NCBI GenBank assembly: GCA_026874595.1
Contig: CM049321.1
Span: forward strand, 2,232,479-2,296,478
Length of the DNA stretch: 64,000 nt
Direction of reading: 5' to 3'
From: Sipunculus nudus
Lineage: Eukaryota; Annelida; Sipuncula; Golfingiida; Sipunculidae
Shown here: positions 25,401-37,274 of the stretch, piece by piece
Layout of the letters: each line of letters starts with the position of its first letter
Position numbering within the stretch: the first letter of the stretch is position 1
The notes under the pieces: generated by a model
Databases searched by the model: none
Told to the model about the DNA's origin: nothing
Seen by the model: the letters and a program-made list of their open reading frames with translations, nothing else
Made by a program: the position numbers and the translations under genes

Positions 25401-26583
25401 CTTGATTACTCAGCTGAAGACTACATCATCCAGCCCCATAATAAAATGACACACCAGTCACATCCACATGGTTTGTTTGCATGTGCTTTATTTACCAAAG
25501 GGTGTGAAATCAATCATTCTGATTTGCACTGATATAACAAGACATTTGAACAACGTGAAATACAGGTATGTTGTGAATCTTATTTCTTCCCTTGGAAGAA
25601 ATTGTGGGAAGAAAGTATTTCTTCCCTTCCGAAAGAAAATATTTCTTTCCATCCCTTCCCTTCCCTCCAGGAAGATTGTGCCAACCCTGAGTAGTGGGTA
25701 AAACCTGCAAACCCTGAAAAATTGATTAAAAACAAGGGACCAATTGGTCACAGCACTCAGCGCATTTTGTAAAATTTTAGAAAATGCAAAATAAACATTT
25801 CTTTTTTCTATTTTTTAGCATTTATAGAACTAAGATATATCTGGTGATAATCATGATTCCCTGCTGAGGTCAGGATAAACATAGAAACCACCCCAAGTCA
25901 TGTACTGCTGCTCATGTGTTTTAAGCAGTCTGTTACACCTGCTTTTATATATGCTAGGCATTTCATCTGAACAGCAATATGCTGTCAACTTATGATATTT
26001 TACTATAATACTTCAATATTTATTTTTTTTTTAAATAAAAAAGGACTCTTAACTTAATACTAACTGTCTTTCTGCCAAATAACCAAATGTACCATTAGAC
26101 TCATTATATTTAATATTTCCTCTCCAACATATTAGTTTGGTTATGAAATCCAACAGTGTAACATGCAGTTTGCAACATGTACTGCATGGCCATTTATTTT
26201 AAATATATTTGTGCACACTGACATACCATTTGTTAAAAATGATAATATTCCTTTTGATTTATGATTTTCATTTCATGCTGACTTCTCTTAACACACACAC
26301 ACACACACACACATATATATTAATTTGAGAGAAACCTGTCAAATGCAAATAATCTATACATTGGACATTTAGCCATTATCTGAACACATTTATAGACTCC
26401 ACAAACACTTATAATTTATTTTACAATATTAAATTTAAAATAAAATTGACATTATCTGTCTGAAGAAACATAAGAATAAAAATGATTGATTTTTTAAAAT
26501 AGTCTCTGTGAAAGAAAATCTAAAACCCCTACCCTTTATGTTTCTCGCCTGAATTTTATGCTCTCATAAATTGGTCTTTTGAA

Positions 26584-26613
26584 GAATATTGATACTTGTA
26601 CGTATCAATATTC
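26584..26613. other. perfect 12-bp hairpin
   Basis: 'gaatattgatac' and 'gtatcaatattc' flank the 6-base loop 'ttgtac'. No flanking direct repeat marks it as part of an element end. Confidence 0.85.
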
Positions 26614-26979
26614 GTCAGAACAAATCAAAATTAGTAGTGATAAACTATGCAACAGTGCATTTGATGAAATTAAGGTCAATGATCACTTTCGGTCAATTTC
26701 AGTCAGTTTTAGTTAATTTTAGTCAATTTTCAGTCAAGTTTGGTTGAATTCAGTGAACAGTCTGCTCTTTGCCAGTATCATAACATCTAGCTACAGGGCT
26801 GTAATGCAAACAAATCTTTTTAAATATACCTGTAATATAGTGTTTTCATCTTATAATAGTATGCTTCAGTTTGTATAATCCTGTCCATGATTGGGAATAA
26901 GCTTCTCGTTTTTTAATGGTTGCCTAAGTGCAGAATCAGACCTTTAATAAAAACAAATATTTATAATTTTCATAGCCTT

Positions 26980-27041
26980 AAAATATATATATATACATAT
27001 ACTTTTACATATGTATATATATATATATATGTATATACAGT

Positions 27042-27079
<38 letters not shown>

Positions 27080-27090
27080 TGTGTATATAT
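26980..27090. repeat. AT dinucleotide tract with palindromic interruptions
   Basis: Several (AT)n runs separated by 'acatat' and 'gtatatac' words, giving an imperfectly palindromic block. Confidence 0.9.
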
Positions 27091-27979
27091 TAAACAAAAC
27101 GCCCCCTCACCCCCTGATTTTGAATAACTGGATCCGCAACTTTATATCTATAACCATATATAAACATAAATATAAAATGTTACCTTTTTTCACCTCTAAT
27201 AAAGCTTCAGGATGAATTATTATTATAATCAAAACAATAAAATAATAATCAAATTGTTGAAAGTAGTTCCTCTGACTTTTAATATAATTTGAGTTATAAT
27301 CTTTACTTGATTACTTAGTTGTCTCTCCCATTTCAGATTCTAATGTTGCCAGAATGTCAGATCACTGCAGGGGAATGCTAGAGAAGACCAGTATGATTTA
27401 GTTATGAGGTGCAGCAGCATTGACGGTAACACATAGCTTCTTGATTCCTTGTGGTTACAATCCATATTCATGAAAGAAAATAGTATTTTTAAATAAGATA
27501 AGCTACATCTTTTTTAGTATTTTTAAAATATTTGCATGGTCTTCCTTTGCTCAAAGTTACTTCATATATGGGGCCTTAGCGTATCAGTAACCAGAAGAGA
27601 GTACAGGGACAAGGACATGGTATTATCAGTTATGGACATGCCTGAGGAACATAGGCCGTGCATCCTTCTAATACCGGTATTGTAAAGTTAACCACTTCTT
27701 TTTCCACCCTCAAGATGTCCAATGCAGTGGAATAAAAAATGTCATCACATTCAAATGTACATACATGGCACAGAAGCTAGGGTACTCTTCATCTGCTGTC
27801 TCAAGTTTGGTTCTCTCCATAATGTTCCTTGAAACAGTATTTTTATTGAATGTATCAATTAGCATTGGGAAACAGGGCATAGCCATGTATAATGCCTCTC
27901 CTGAGACATACGTTTAAAACACTGCTTTGTCATCTTTTATAACGGACTTGGGGTCAATTCAATTTTTAGCTGACTATAA

Positions 27980-30900
27980 CCCTTACCGAAAATTTTTATA
28001 AGTGCCATATATGTGAAAGTTATATGGCACATATAAGGTACATATATGTGCCATATATGTCCCTTATGTCCAACCTTATAATATAGCACCAATATATGTC
28101 AAATATATGTCTGGTATATATATTTGATATGCAAATTGGATAGGAGCCTTATATGTAACATATATGGGCCTTATATGTCACTTATAAGGCTTCCACATAT
28201 AGGTCCCCTATAACTCCCATATATGTCCCGTATATGTCCCCTATAACTCCCATATATGTCCCATATATGTCTTATAACTCCCATATATGTGCCTTATAAC
28301 TCCCATATATGTTCCATATATGTGCCTTATAAGTGCCATATATGTCCCTTATAAGTGACATATAACTCACATATAAGTCCAGTGTATGCACCTTCTGTGC
28401 TGTTTGTCATTAGCTCAATTATGTCTGTTGTTCTGTTTTGAACGGTGTTTACTCTTTTCTTTATTCCACAAGAAATTATGGTAGACAATAGTAATTAAGG
28501 TCTGTGTGTGTGTGGTGAGCTTCCTTCACTGTGCAGTTCCTTGAAATTAAAGCTGGCCTCGATCACACTGGGGGTCATCAACTTCATTCAGTCATATGGA
28601 TGTAAACACATGAAACAAAAAAGTATGAAAACAAAATATCCAAAATAAATGTTTATTTACACATTTATTAACTGAAAATAATATTTTCATAAGATTTTTA
28701 AAACTCCCTGGTTCTGTCAGATATGAGATAGTTGTCATTTTAGGGAATTAAGGCTGAAAGGAAATATACACCCATGCCACACACTAAATCCTTTTCAGTC
28801 CCCTCCTGTTTGACCTGCAAAAACAAATGTTACCAGTCTAAGTATACACATATAGTCATTACTGCTCACATAAATTATTTAATCAAATAAGTTTAAAGAT
28901 AAACTTTTGACATTGATGCTTAGTAGTGCTTTTTAACATTTAAATTTTCTGGAGGCAACACAAGGAAAAAAAAGAAAAGATTTCACTGAAAGTAAATCTA
29001 CTCTCTATAAAGGGGTTTTAAGTGTTCTGGAAATATGCCTGTTTAAAATTAAGGATTATAAGAAAATACAGTTGGACTTATCAATTACTAACACAGGAAG
29101 AGTTTTCTAGTTATACAGAGTATATACAAACATTAAAGATTATCAAATATACTGGTCACCGGATAGACATTGTGGCCTAAAGATGTTCATAGGCTCAGAA
29201 AGTAGGTTACTCAGTTGAAACAATTTTTACTTTAAACATTATACTTTCAGCACCATTTCTTCATACTGGTTGTATGAAAAGTAAAGAAACCATTACAAAT
29301 CATAGAAACAAAGGTTGTTGGAATTAAATAATTATGAACATTGAGCCATGCCTATTTTGAAATTTAAGTAGACAAATAAACATAAAACAGGACCTCACAT
29401 CATATCATTTAACTAAAACAGTACATCAGTGATATCTTGGTGGTCAGTAATGTTCGAAATGATGTCTTGACCTTTCAAGGTGAAATGGCACTACTACTTA
29501 AAAAGAAATTATTCAAGGTGGGCAAAAAATCCACTTTTGATTGCCCTGTAAATTGAATTTGATTTCTCTTTGGGAATCAAAATAGTATATGATGCAATCA
29601 TCTGATCCTTAGTGAAACAAATTCCCAAATCATTATGCCTTTTCCTTTTGTAATGAAAGTGAACATTTCAAAAGAAACCTCAAATGAAAAAAAAGTCACA
29701 GGACCAAGCCCATTAAAGTTAAAGTGCTCATAACCTATGTAAGAGTGTTCTTGACCTTCGGATGTCACATTCAGATTAAATTCTACATATGAATGGCTTA
29801 TGGATTGTTATCAAACATAGTGTGTTTATGTTTAAAATTGTAAATTAAGTGGTGTTTACAGTATATGGAAATGACAAGTAGAAAGGCATATTACCAAATT
29901 AAAGCTTAATTTAGGAGCTTTTGTGTGATAGACCCCAATAGTTAAAAAAATATTTGATTAGCTGTAATGTTTTGGTTGAGTACATTAAACCCCTCTTCAA
30001 TTTTGTAAAAAGCATTCACCCAAATTGAGACAGTGGCTGTAAAATCAGCAATGATCAACAGTGTTTAATGTTTACTTTGGCTGAAAGAAAAACTTATGAG
30101 CATTATATAAATAATAATTTTTTACCATATTATAACTTTTATGCACTCTAGCAAGACAGAAAAATTCAAGTCAATTTCGAAAATGAAGAGGACATCATTA
30201 CCTTGTAGGGCTTTATGTGTAGAAGCTTTTTCTTTTCATGACCCAGAGTTCAGCTAAATAAGAACATGGTCAATAGCCAAAGGTCCAACAAATTAAATGG
30301 TAGTATGTGGTACTCATAACATTTGTATGCTGATCTGATGAAGCTTTATGTAGGTTGATTCATAATCTCTTCACAGGTTGGGGACATTCAGAAATTACAT
30401 CAATATGTAAATTTGGGGCCTGCTGTTTACTCTTGATTTTTCCACACCCAATTGCAAATAGCACCAGTGAAAAGGATTTGTTCTTAGCTCAGTTCCTGTT
30501 GTAGTATAGAACATGCAAATTGTCACTTTACAGGGGCAACAGCATCAGCTTTTTGTCCAAAAATGTTGTATTTTGTAAAATGGGCCACCAATTAGGAAAT
30601 GTTATCTTGAAACGCACAGATTGTGTTTTTGCAGGGCAAACCAAGATGGGTTAAGTCATCTTTATGCAATCACTGGTTTAATATGCAAAAATAACTGAAG
30701 TAATGCAAGATTACTCACCAATGAGACATTTTCAGCGATACATTCCCCTTCTGCTTGACAAAGAACTTGTCACTCAAAGTGTGTATTGGTACTCCTTAAC
30801 TATTACCGGATGTTATCACTGATTCAGATGTAACTGAATCTGCATGCCTTTGTCCTGCTGATGTGCACAGCCTGTACAGCATTCATGTGACATCACCATG

Positions 30901-32027
30901 CACAATTCCAGGGCAGGGTACAGTAAGGTCAAAGGTGGATTGTAGAGAGTGCCTGTACAGCAAGCTTGTCTGCTGGGGGGGGGGGGGGGGGGGGGTGTAA
31001 CATATACTTGTGAAAATTACTGATTAGTGCACCTGAAGAATGCTGGTTATTGTCACAATAAGAATGCAGACACATATTTTTTTAAGTACATATGCTTTGA
31101 TCAATGCTGTTGAGTTTTGGCAATATATTTTACAGCTGGAAAGCGTGGTTGTTCTAGCTGTTTCTAAAACCAATATGATATTAGGTTAATGCTTATGTGA
31201 CCATAATTGGTCAGTGGCACACTACATCTGAGTACCCTTTGTTCTGTATTTATGAAGTAGTTATCAATTGCATTTGGATGCTGAAGTACTTGTATATACA
31301 CAACATTCCAAAAGAATTACTGTTTCTTATAATTATCAATGGCAGTTATTATAAACAACGTGAAATATAGTTAAATTATTTTTATGTATTGTATTTTGAG
31401 AAAATGATGTTTTTCTGGATGCATGATTACTATAGTTTACACCTCTTAAAGTATAAATCAGATGAAAAAAAATCTTTATTTATAGTATTATTTTTCTAAT
31501 AAACATAAATTTCTGAGGAAGCTGGTTATTTTGATACCCATTTTAACATACTTCTTCAGTATTGATTATTCAATTAAAATTCATTTTCTCAGAACAATAA
31601 TGGAGCTGAGACTTAGAAGTTTCTGCAGCATTTGTGTTCTCTTGGAAAATGTGTAAGTCCTATCTTGTAGAACAGTAAGCCTCATAGTATATAAACTTAT
31701 GACTGACATATAACTGACATATACAGAACTCCTTCATGTGCACTTCCCTTATATCTCCCATACAAGTCACATATAAATGAAATATACAGAATGGCCTCAT
31801 GCGCAACTCCCTTATAACTTTTTTTTTTTATCTGGCAAATAACAAACATACAACTCCCTTATAACTCACATATAACAATGCCTGACTAAACATGTAGCTG
31901 CAAAATAAATATAACTCACATACACAGCATTTATATGGGAATATATGTCCCTTATAAGGGACATATAAGGCCCTTATAAGGGACATATAAGGCACATATA
32001 TGTGAGTACTTTTCATTTTCGTAAGGG
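27980..32027. mobile_element. 4.05-kb inverted-repeat transposon inserted in F1
   Basis: The ends are 'cccttaccgaaaa' at 27,980 and its inverse 'ttttcgtaaggg', ending at 32,027. Behind them are inverted subterminal arms of ~350-400 bp, made of palindromic words such as 'catatatg', 'cttataag' and 'ttataactccc' (28,000-28,390 and 31,690-32,010). It splits family F copy F1 exactly between 'gactataa' and 'aagtcatc', so both junctions are known from unbroken copies. The apparent target duplication is 'aa', or 'taa' with one change. The 3.3-kb interior has no open frame beyond ~80 codons and no recognisable transposase. Superfamily unknown. Confidence 0.8.
30975..30995. repeat. poly-G tract (21 G)
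   Basis: Uninterrupted G run inside the 4.05-kb transposon. Confidence 0.95.
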
Positions 32028-32589
32028 AAGTCATCTGAGCTATAGTCGTGATCCATTGTCTGTTAGTCAATCTGTCCATCCGTCCCTCTGTAGATGTGGC
32101 AAGTTTTGAAACCGTAAGACCTAGGAATACAAAAACCTACCAAGCCAAAAACTAGGTCTTTTTGACTTTGTTCCTTTGAGAAATTAAGGAAAACCACAAC
32201 TTTTAATTAAAAAGCTATTTTCACACTTCAGGACTTTCTAATAACAAAACCACTTATCTGTTTTTCCTCATATTTACCATAAATATACCTCTATATAGTT
32301 CCTATGTACATGTATCCCAGAAAATTGTCAAATTTCCCCAAGTATATAACTATGTTTAATTAAGATTCAATTGTTTACCCAGAATAAGATCTGAATTTTG
32401 TAAATTTTTTTAAGTTATTAGCATAAAAATAAAATAAGTACCTTAAGTTTTGCCCAACTTTGACCATGGCATGTTTTTTCCTGTAAGTACACCATTGATT
32501 TAATTTTCACAGTATGTAAACATAAGTATTAAATTTGTTTTAATTTGAAATTTGAAAATAAAAGCTTGAAAATTAGGCTAGTTATCGAA

Positions 32590-34243
32590 TTTTTAGCTCA
32601 GCTGACTATAAGTCATCTTAGCTATAGTTGTGGTCCATTGTCCGTCCGTCCGTCCGGATGTCCGTCTGTAAGACTGGCACGTTTCGACACCATTGGACCT
32701 ACGAATCTGAAATTTGGGATACAGTTAGATGTCCTCAAAATCTCCTACCATGCCAAAAATTGGGTCAATAGGACTATGTTCCTTCGAGATATTGAGGAAA
32801 AACCTCAATTTTTTATTAGAGATCTATTTTCACACTTCAGGACTGGCTAATATCAAAACCACTCATCTGGTTTTCTTCATATGTACCATAAATGTTCCTC
32901 TGTATAGTTCCTATGCACATGCCAGAAATTAAGTCAGTATTGTTTCATTTAAAAAAGTTATGGGCCGAAACATAATGGACTTTGTAAAAAAATCAGGGAA
33001 GATATTCGGTCACTTAAGACCAAAAGTGTTAAAGGTAGGGACTTTTTTCCAGTAATACAACTTTAATTAATCAAAATTTAATTGTATAACAAAAATTAGA
33101 TCAAAATCTGTTAAATTTTTTTAAATATTGGCAAAAATATAAAATTGGTACCTTAAATTTTGCCCAACTTTGGCCACGGCACGTTTTTTTCCTGTAAGTA
33201 CTGTGGATTTAATTTTCACAGCATGTACACATAAGGATTTAATCTGTTAAAATCTGAAATTTTAAAATAAAAGCTGCAAAATTAGGCTAGTTATTGAATT
33301 TTTTTGGAGGCTCTTACTGTATTCCCTTACATTGTCAAGCAGTCCACTTAGGTGACTGTAGGTCATTCAGTGCACATTTCTATGCTCCCCAGGCTGTTGG
33401 CATAATGTTATGCAATCCCATCACCAGGGCAAGCCGTCTCTCCACTGAGTTGAGCTTGATCAGGCTGTCCGCAGTTAAGACCATACCACAGGGAGCCTTT
33501 TTCTCTGGCAACCCCCCCCCCCCCCCCCCATTCTTGCAACAGACCTGTACTATGAACTAGATGAATCTTAAAATTAACATTTTTTCAGCAACGAGCAGTA
33601 ACAACTGAGACCCCTCCCCCCACCCACCCCTTCAATACACAGGACTAATAAACAAGATGAATCTTATAATTTTAATATTAAATATATTCTTTTTGATGAG
33701 ACTTGGACAATATTGTTTTTTTTTTTTAAAGAAAAAATTTAAGGAATTTAATCCTAATATTCAAATGTGATCAAATATTAGGATCTAATGTAAGTGCTAA
33801 TTGACAAGATTTAAGAAAATATAAATACTTTGTAGCCTTTCATTCATATCTCTTAAAGTTGGTGGGGCCTAGGTGTGAATAACACTGTTAACTTAGTATT
33901 AAAATTAGGAATATTGGTCAAACTTTGTGGGATTAATTTTTAACTCATATGGCCATATATTTAACTTTTGAAAACTTAATTACCTTCACACATTATTTGT
34001 TTATGAAATGTAACTTTTATATAACACTTACTGTAGGCCTATTTGTTCCCTTGGTGCATCACTAAATGGTTTAGCTCATGTCCATTATTCTATAATTTAC
34101 AGAGTTTAATTTTAGCAGGGCCATTTTCTCATAGCTTTTCTATTGATGATATACATGAAAAACCAAAAGAAATAAAAATATTTTTCAGTTACTAATATTT
34201 ATCAAAATTCAGCTGAGCGATGTGACCAATGGGTCCCTTGTTC
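32590..34243 (+). mobile_element. family F element, copy F2, nested in F1
   Basis: Starts in a T run with 'ttttagctcagctgactat', then 'aagtcatcttagctatagt' and tandem 'gtccgtccg'. Ends with 'ttcagctgagc' (34,208) and a degenerate palindrome 'gaccaatgggtc' (34,224-34,235) plus 'ccttgtt'. It sits in F1 at the point 'gttatcgaat^tttt'; in F2 itself the same site reads 'gttattgaattttttt', uninterrupted. Length is ~1.65 kb. Its 3' half matches 60,475-61,424 and 58,205-58,566 but differs from F1's 3' half, so the family has at least two 3' subtypes. It contains a C18 run at 33,512. No coding capacity is seen. Confidence 0.8.
33512..33529. repeat. poly-C tract in F2
   Basis: 18 C, at the same place where another family F copy carries (TC)n (60,572-60,611). 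Confidence 0.95.
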
Positions 34244-34410
34244 CTTGAGGCTCTATTGTAGTCATTTGCTTTGATTATAGATTACACATGCAGGGTCCCA
34301 CTCCAGGTCACTGGAAGCCAGCCATGCCAGGGTTTCTAATTTGTTACAGTCACTTGGGGAGATCCCCTGCTGTGACAGGTGCACAGTTATTCTCATATCA
34401 CCACCCCAAT

Positions 34411-34437
34411 CCCCCCCCCCCCCAAAAAAAAAAAAAA
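34411..34437. repeat. poly-C followed by poly-A
   Basis: 13 C followed directly by 14 A, in the resumed 3' part of F1. Confidence 0.95.
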
Positions 34438-35442
34438 CAACCCATGAATTAAGTGTTGTGCAGTAATTGTTATTGTTTTCACTGTATCTCCTGAATTATA
34501 ATGCTGTTTCCACTCCAATATACAGAAACTTTCCTTGAAAAAGTAATTCAAGGTGTAATCCAGAAGATGCCATGTTGTGTTAATGCAGCATTTTTAAAGA
34601 AATCAATTTTCTTTTCAATGATTTTAACAAATAAAATTAAACCCACCAGCATGCTTCAATTTATAAAATATGAAGCACATTATGGATAAATAAAGACACA
34701 GTTTATAATTGTGAAATCTAAATCAAGTATTATTTTTATATATTTATTGTTTTGCAAATTTAAAAGATATATTTTTGTGGTAAAAAATAAATAAACACAT
34801 ATTCATGATGTGGTGTTATCTGACAAGATTGTGATTTATGATGATGCAATTGAGAATTATGAATCAACTTTTATATTCAGATATATGTTATTTTGGAGAT
34901 GTATAGAAATATAAACTTATAATAAAAAATAATTGATGTGATAAAAAAATGAGGATCTAATACAAACATTTGTTCATTATTTTCCTGCCTCAGCAGAATT
35001 GGAGATCAGGCTTTGTTTGCCCTGTATGTATGTTGTTAATAAGTTATATTTCAACTGTATACATTTCATAAAATAAAAAATACATATTTATTTAATAATA
35101 TATATTTAAAAAAATAGATTCAATGGAACAAATGTGTAGACTACTGAAATATCAACAGTTAATCAAAAAGCCAACTAATGTGCATCAGATCATGGTAACA
35201 GTACAGATCTTTTGTTCACAAACTGCTCACATGCTTCAGTTTCAACATTAGGAAACACACGGTCAGGTAACAAAATATTATTTGCAACAGTTTCTTGGTC
35301 ATCAATACCAACCAATCATATAAACCAACCTTGGCCTATATTACCTCTTCCTCTTTCATTTTATCTCCATTTGATATTATTTTAGATTTTTACCTTCAAG
35401 GCCATCTTCAGCTGAGCACAGTGACCCATGGGTCCCTTGTTT

Positions 35443-37274
35443 CAATTACAATTCAAGAAATTTTATGAAACTTCAGTTCAGATTTAGTTTAATGTGCTGG
35501 AGAAAAATATCAGTTCAATTCAAATAATTTTTATTCAATTCAAATTCCCAATTCAAAAAGTTGCTTTAATTTGAATACATTTCATTTGTGTGATGCCAGT
35601 GTTATCACAGGTGTGTTTTTTTTATTTTTACACTAATTAGTTTTGTTCAGAATTGGTTTAATTTACTCAAAAGTTAGTTGAAATATCATTAATTACAAGT
35701 TTTGCCATTTCATGTGGTAAGGAATAGCAGCCAGATAGGGTTTACTTGTTCTGTTGGGCAATTATTCCTTAAGATCATGTAAACCACCCAAAGTCAGTGA
35801 AAGGTTTATTTGGATTTCAAATGAGTGTCCATTATTACCTAGTGCAATGAATAAATATGCAAATAACCTTTTTGGGTGGTGAAAAACATTAAAGTTCTTT
35901 TGATTATGGGGTGGTGGAGGGATGTACAAACAAAGGCCCCCAACACAAAGAGGACAAAAGCCCTTCCCTCCACCTTATCATATTAAAAGAAAATGTCTGT
36001 CTACACTTAAAATTCTGTACATTTTATCTGTTGATATGTGTGTTAAATGTATGTAAGGCATTAAAGGGGCCTATTTACATACCAGGCATTGCAGGCATGT
36101 TAAATATACATAAAATATAGTGTTTTCTTATCGTAGTATGGTATGTGCCAATACAGGAGGGGGAATGAGCTTCTTGTTTGTGAATTGTTGCCACAGCACA
36201 GTATCAGACGTTTGTTTGCTCATGCTTTCTTACTATAGTTAACATACACACCTGGAAATACATACTGTTTATTTACACACAGAACCATAATAATGTATAA
36301 AATTTGAAACTGAGATAGTAAGTTCATATGCAAAGATGAAAGATGGTGTTGCCCTACATCCTATTGGGTGGGGGGGGGGGGGGGTGGCTGATCTCTGTTA
36401 TATCCCCTAACAATAGCAAGGTCAACAAACTTGATGCTTGAATGAGCACAATCATGTGCAGTATAATTTTACCGCTTTTAGTCATCAAAGACCAGTAATC
36501 TATAGAATATATACAAGTACTTTGCTATCTCATGGCTGTTGCTTGTTCTGGTCAGTAAAGTGCCCTAGGTAATCAAAACCAATTGTCACCATGTAGCACC
36601 CTCTGACATTAGAGAGTCTACAACCAGTGTGCTTGCAGTCAGAGTGCTGTTACATCCTTCAGTGATGAACACCCTTCAAAGCTCTATAAGGATGCAAATA
36701 TTTTCATCAGTTCTGACAACACCTCATTGGCCTACAAGTATGCTGTCACATGATATACACCTTACCGATTGTCAGCTTTTCAGTATACTTTTAACAGCAC
36801 CTGACATGAGCTAGAAAAATTCTGTTTTAACTTAGCACTGATAAACCCCTTCAACATATTTGTTTAATTCTGACCTTATTAATACAAAGCCTTGCTCACA
36901 AAGGTTACCAAATGAATCTTTACCATAGAGATAGAGTTTCAGTTTGGGTTCATGAGTTCACATCATATATTCTTTGTCTGAATTCATTATTTGTAGCCTA
37001 ATTGATAGTTAGTTCAGCGTTTCTTAGGTTATAACATTAGAAAATGGTCAAAATGGTAATTTCTCATGATCATAACAGGATCTATGGAAATACTCTGCTA
37101 TGTTACCAATGCCTATTTAACCCTTTTGGGCAATTACTTGAACTTGTCTGAAACATCTTGGCTGGGTCACAGAATAAGTACCTTGCTTGAAAAAAGCTCC
37201 CTTTCAGAACCCATAAAGGTGAGATGTCATGCCAGAAAGCCCCCTCATCCACCCTTACCGTGCCATTTTTGTCC
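35443..37274. other. unassigned; one dispersed-repeat fragment
   Basis: No gene is recognised. The segment 36,108-36,215 ('atatagtgttttcttat' ... 'gagcttcttgttt' ... 'agtatcagacgttt') is a diverged copy of 26,855-26,950, so an unnamed dispersed family has at least two members here. A G15 run lies at 36,370-36,384. Confidence 0.45.

Larger units (their letters stand above)
23874..25716. mobile_element. non-autonomous DNA transposon with inverted ends (hAT-like guess)
   Basis: The left end has 'cagggttggcaaacc' at 23,914 and the right end has the inverse 'gtgccaaccctg', ending at 25,689. Similarity continues inward as purine-rich 'gggaagaaa' sequence. It also continues outward: 'caggtttttacc' on the left matches the inverse of 'ggtaaaacctgcaaaccctg' on the right. 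The true ends therefore probably lie near 23,876 and 25,716. CAGGG...CCCTG ends are typical of hAT elements, but I found no clear 8-bp target duplication, so the class is a guess. At the left end, 'aacctgggtt' and 'aacccaggtt' form a perfect 10-bp stem (23,874-23,894). The interior has no transposase and contains a SINE-like segment and a minisatellite. Confidence 0.55.
25717..27962. other. unassigned AT-rich DNA with simple repeats
   Basis: No gene is recognised. It contains an (AC)n tract at 26,290-26,313, short 'agtcaatttt'-like iterations at 26,690-26,760, and AT-rich dinucleotide tracts at 26,980-27,090. A ~100-base segment at 26,855-26,950 is a diverged copy of 36,108-36,215. Confidence 0.45.
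27963..35442 (+). mobile_element. family F element, copy F1, split by two insertions
   Basis: The 5' head (27,963-27,979, 'tttttagctgactataa') continues at 32,028 with 'aagtcatctgagctatag', the same order as in unbroken copies. F1 then runs to 32,589, is interrupted by copy F2, and resumes at about 34,243 ('ttgaggctctattgta', matching 'ggaggctcttactgta' at 33,306). It ends with 'ttcagctgagc' (35,407) and the palindrome 'gacccatgggtc' (35,423-35,434) followed by 'ccttgttt'. Without its insertions F1 is about 1.8 kb. Head and tail carry the inverted pair 'gctcagctga' and 'tcagctgagc' (the head's is partly deleted here). This resembles Helentron-type non-autonomous elements; the class is inferred. 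Confidence 0.75.

Noticed and set aside
32545-32850. 101-codon frame across the family F head
   Set aside because: It crosses the junction between copies F1 and F2, so it is created by the insertion rather than inherited as a gene.
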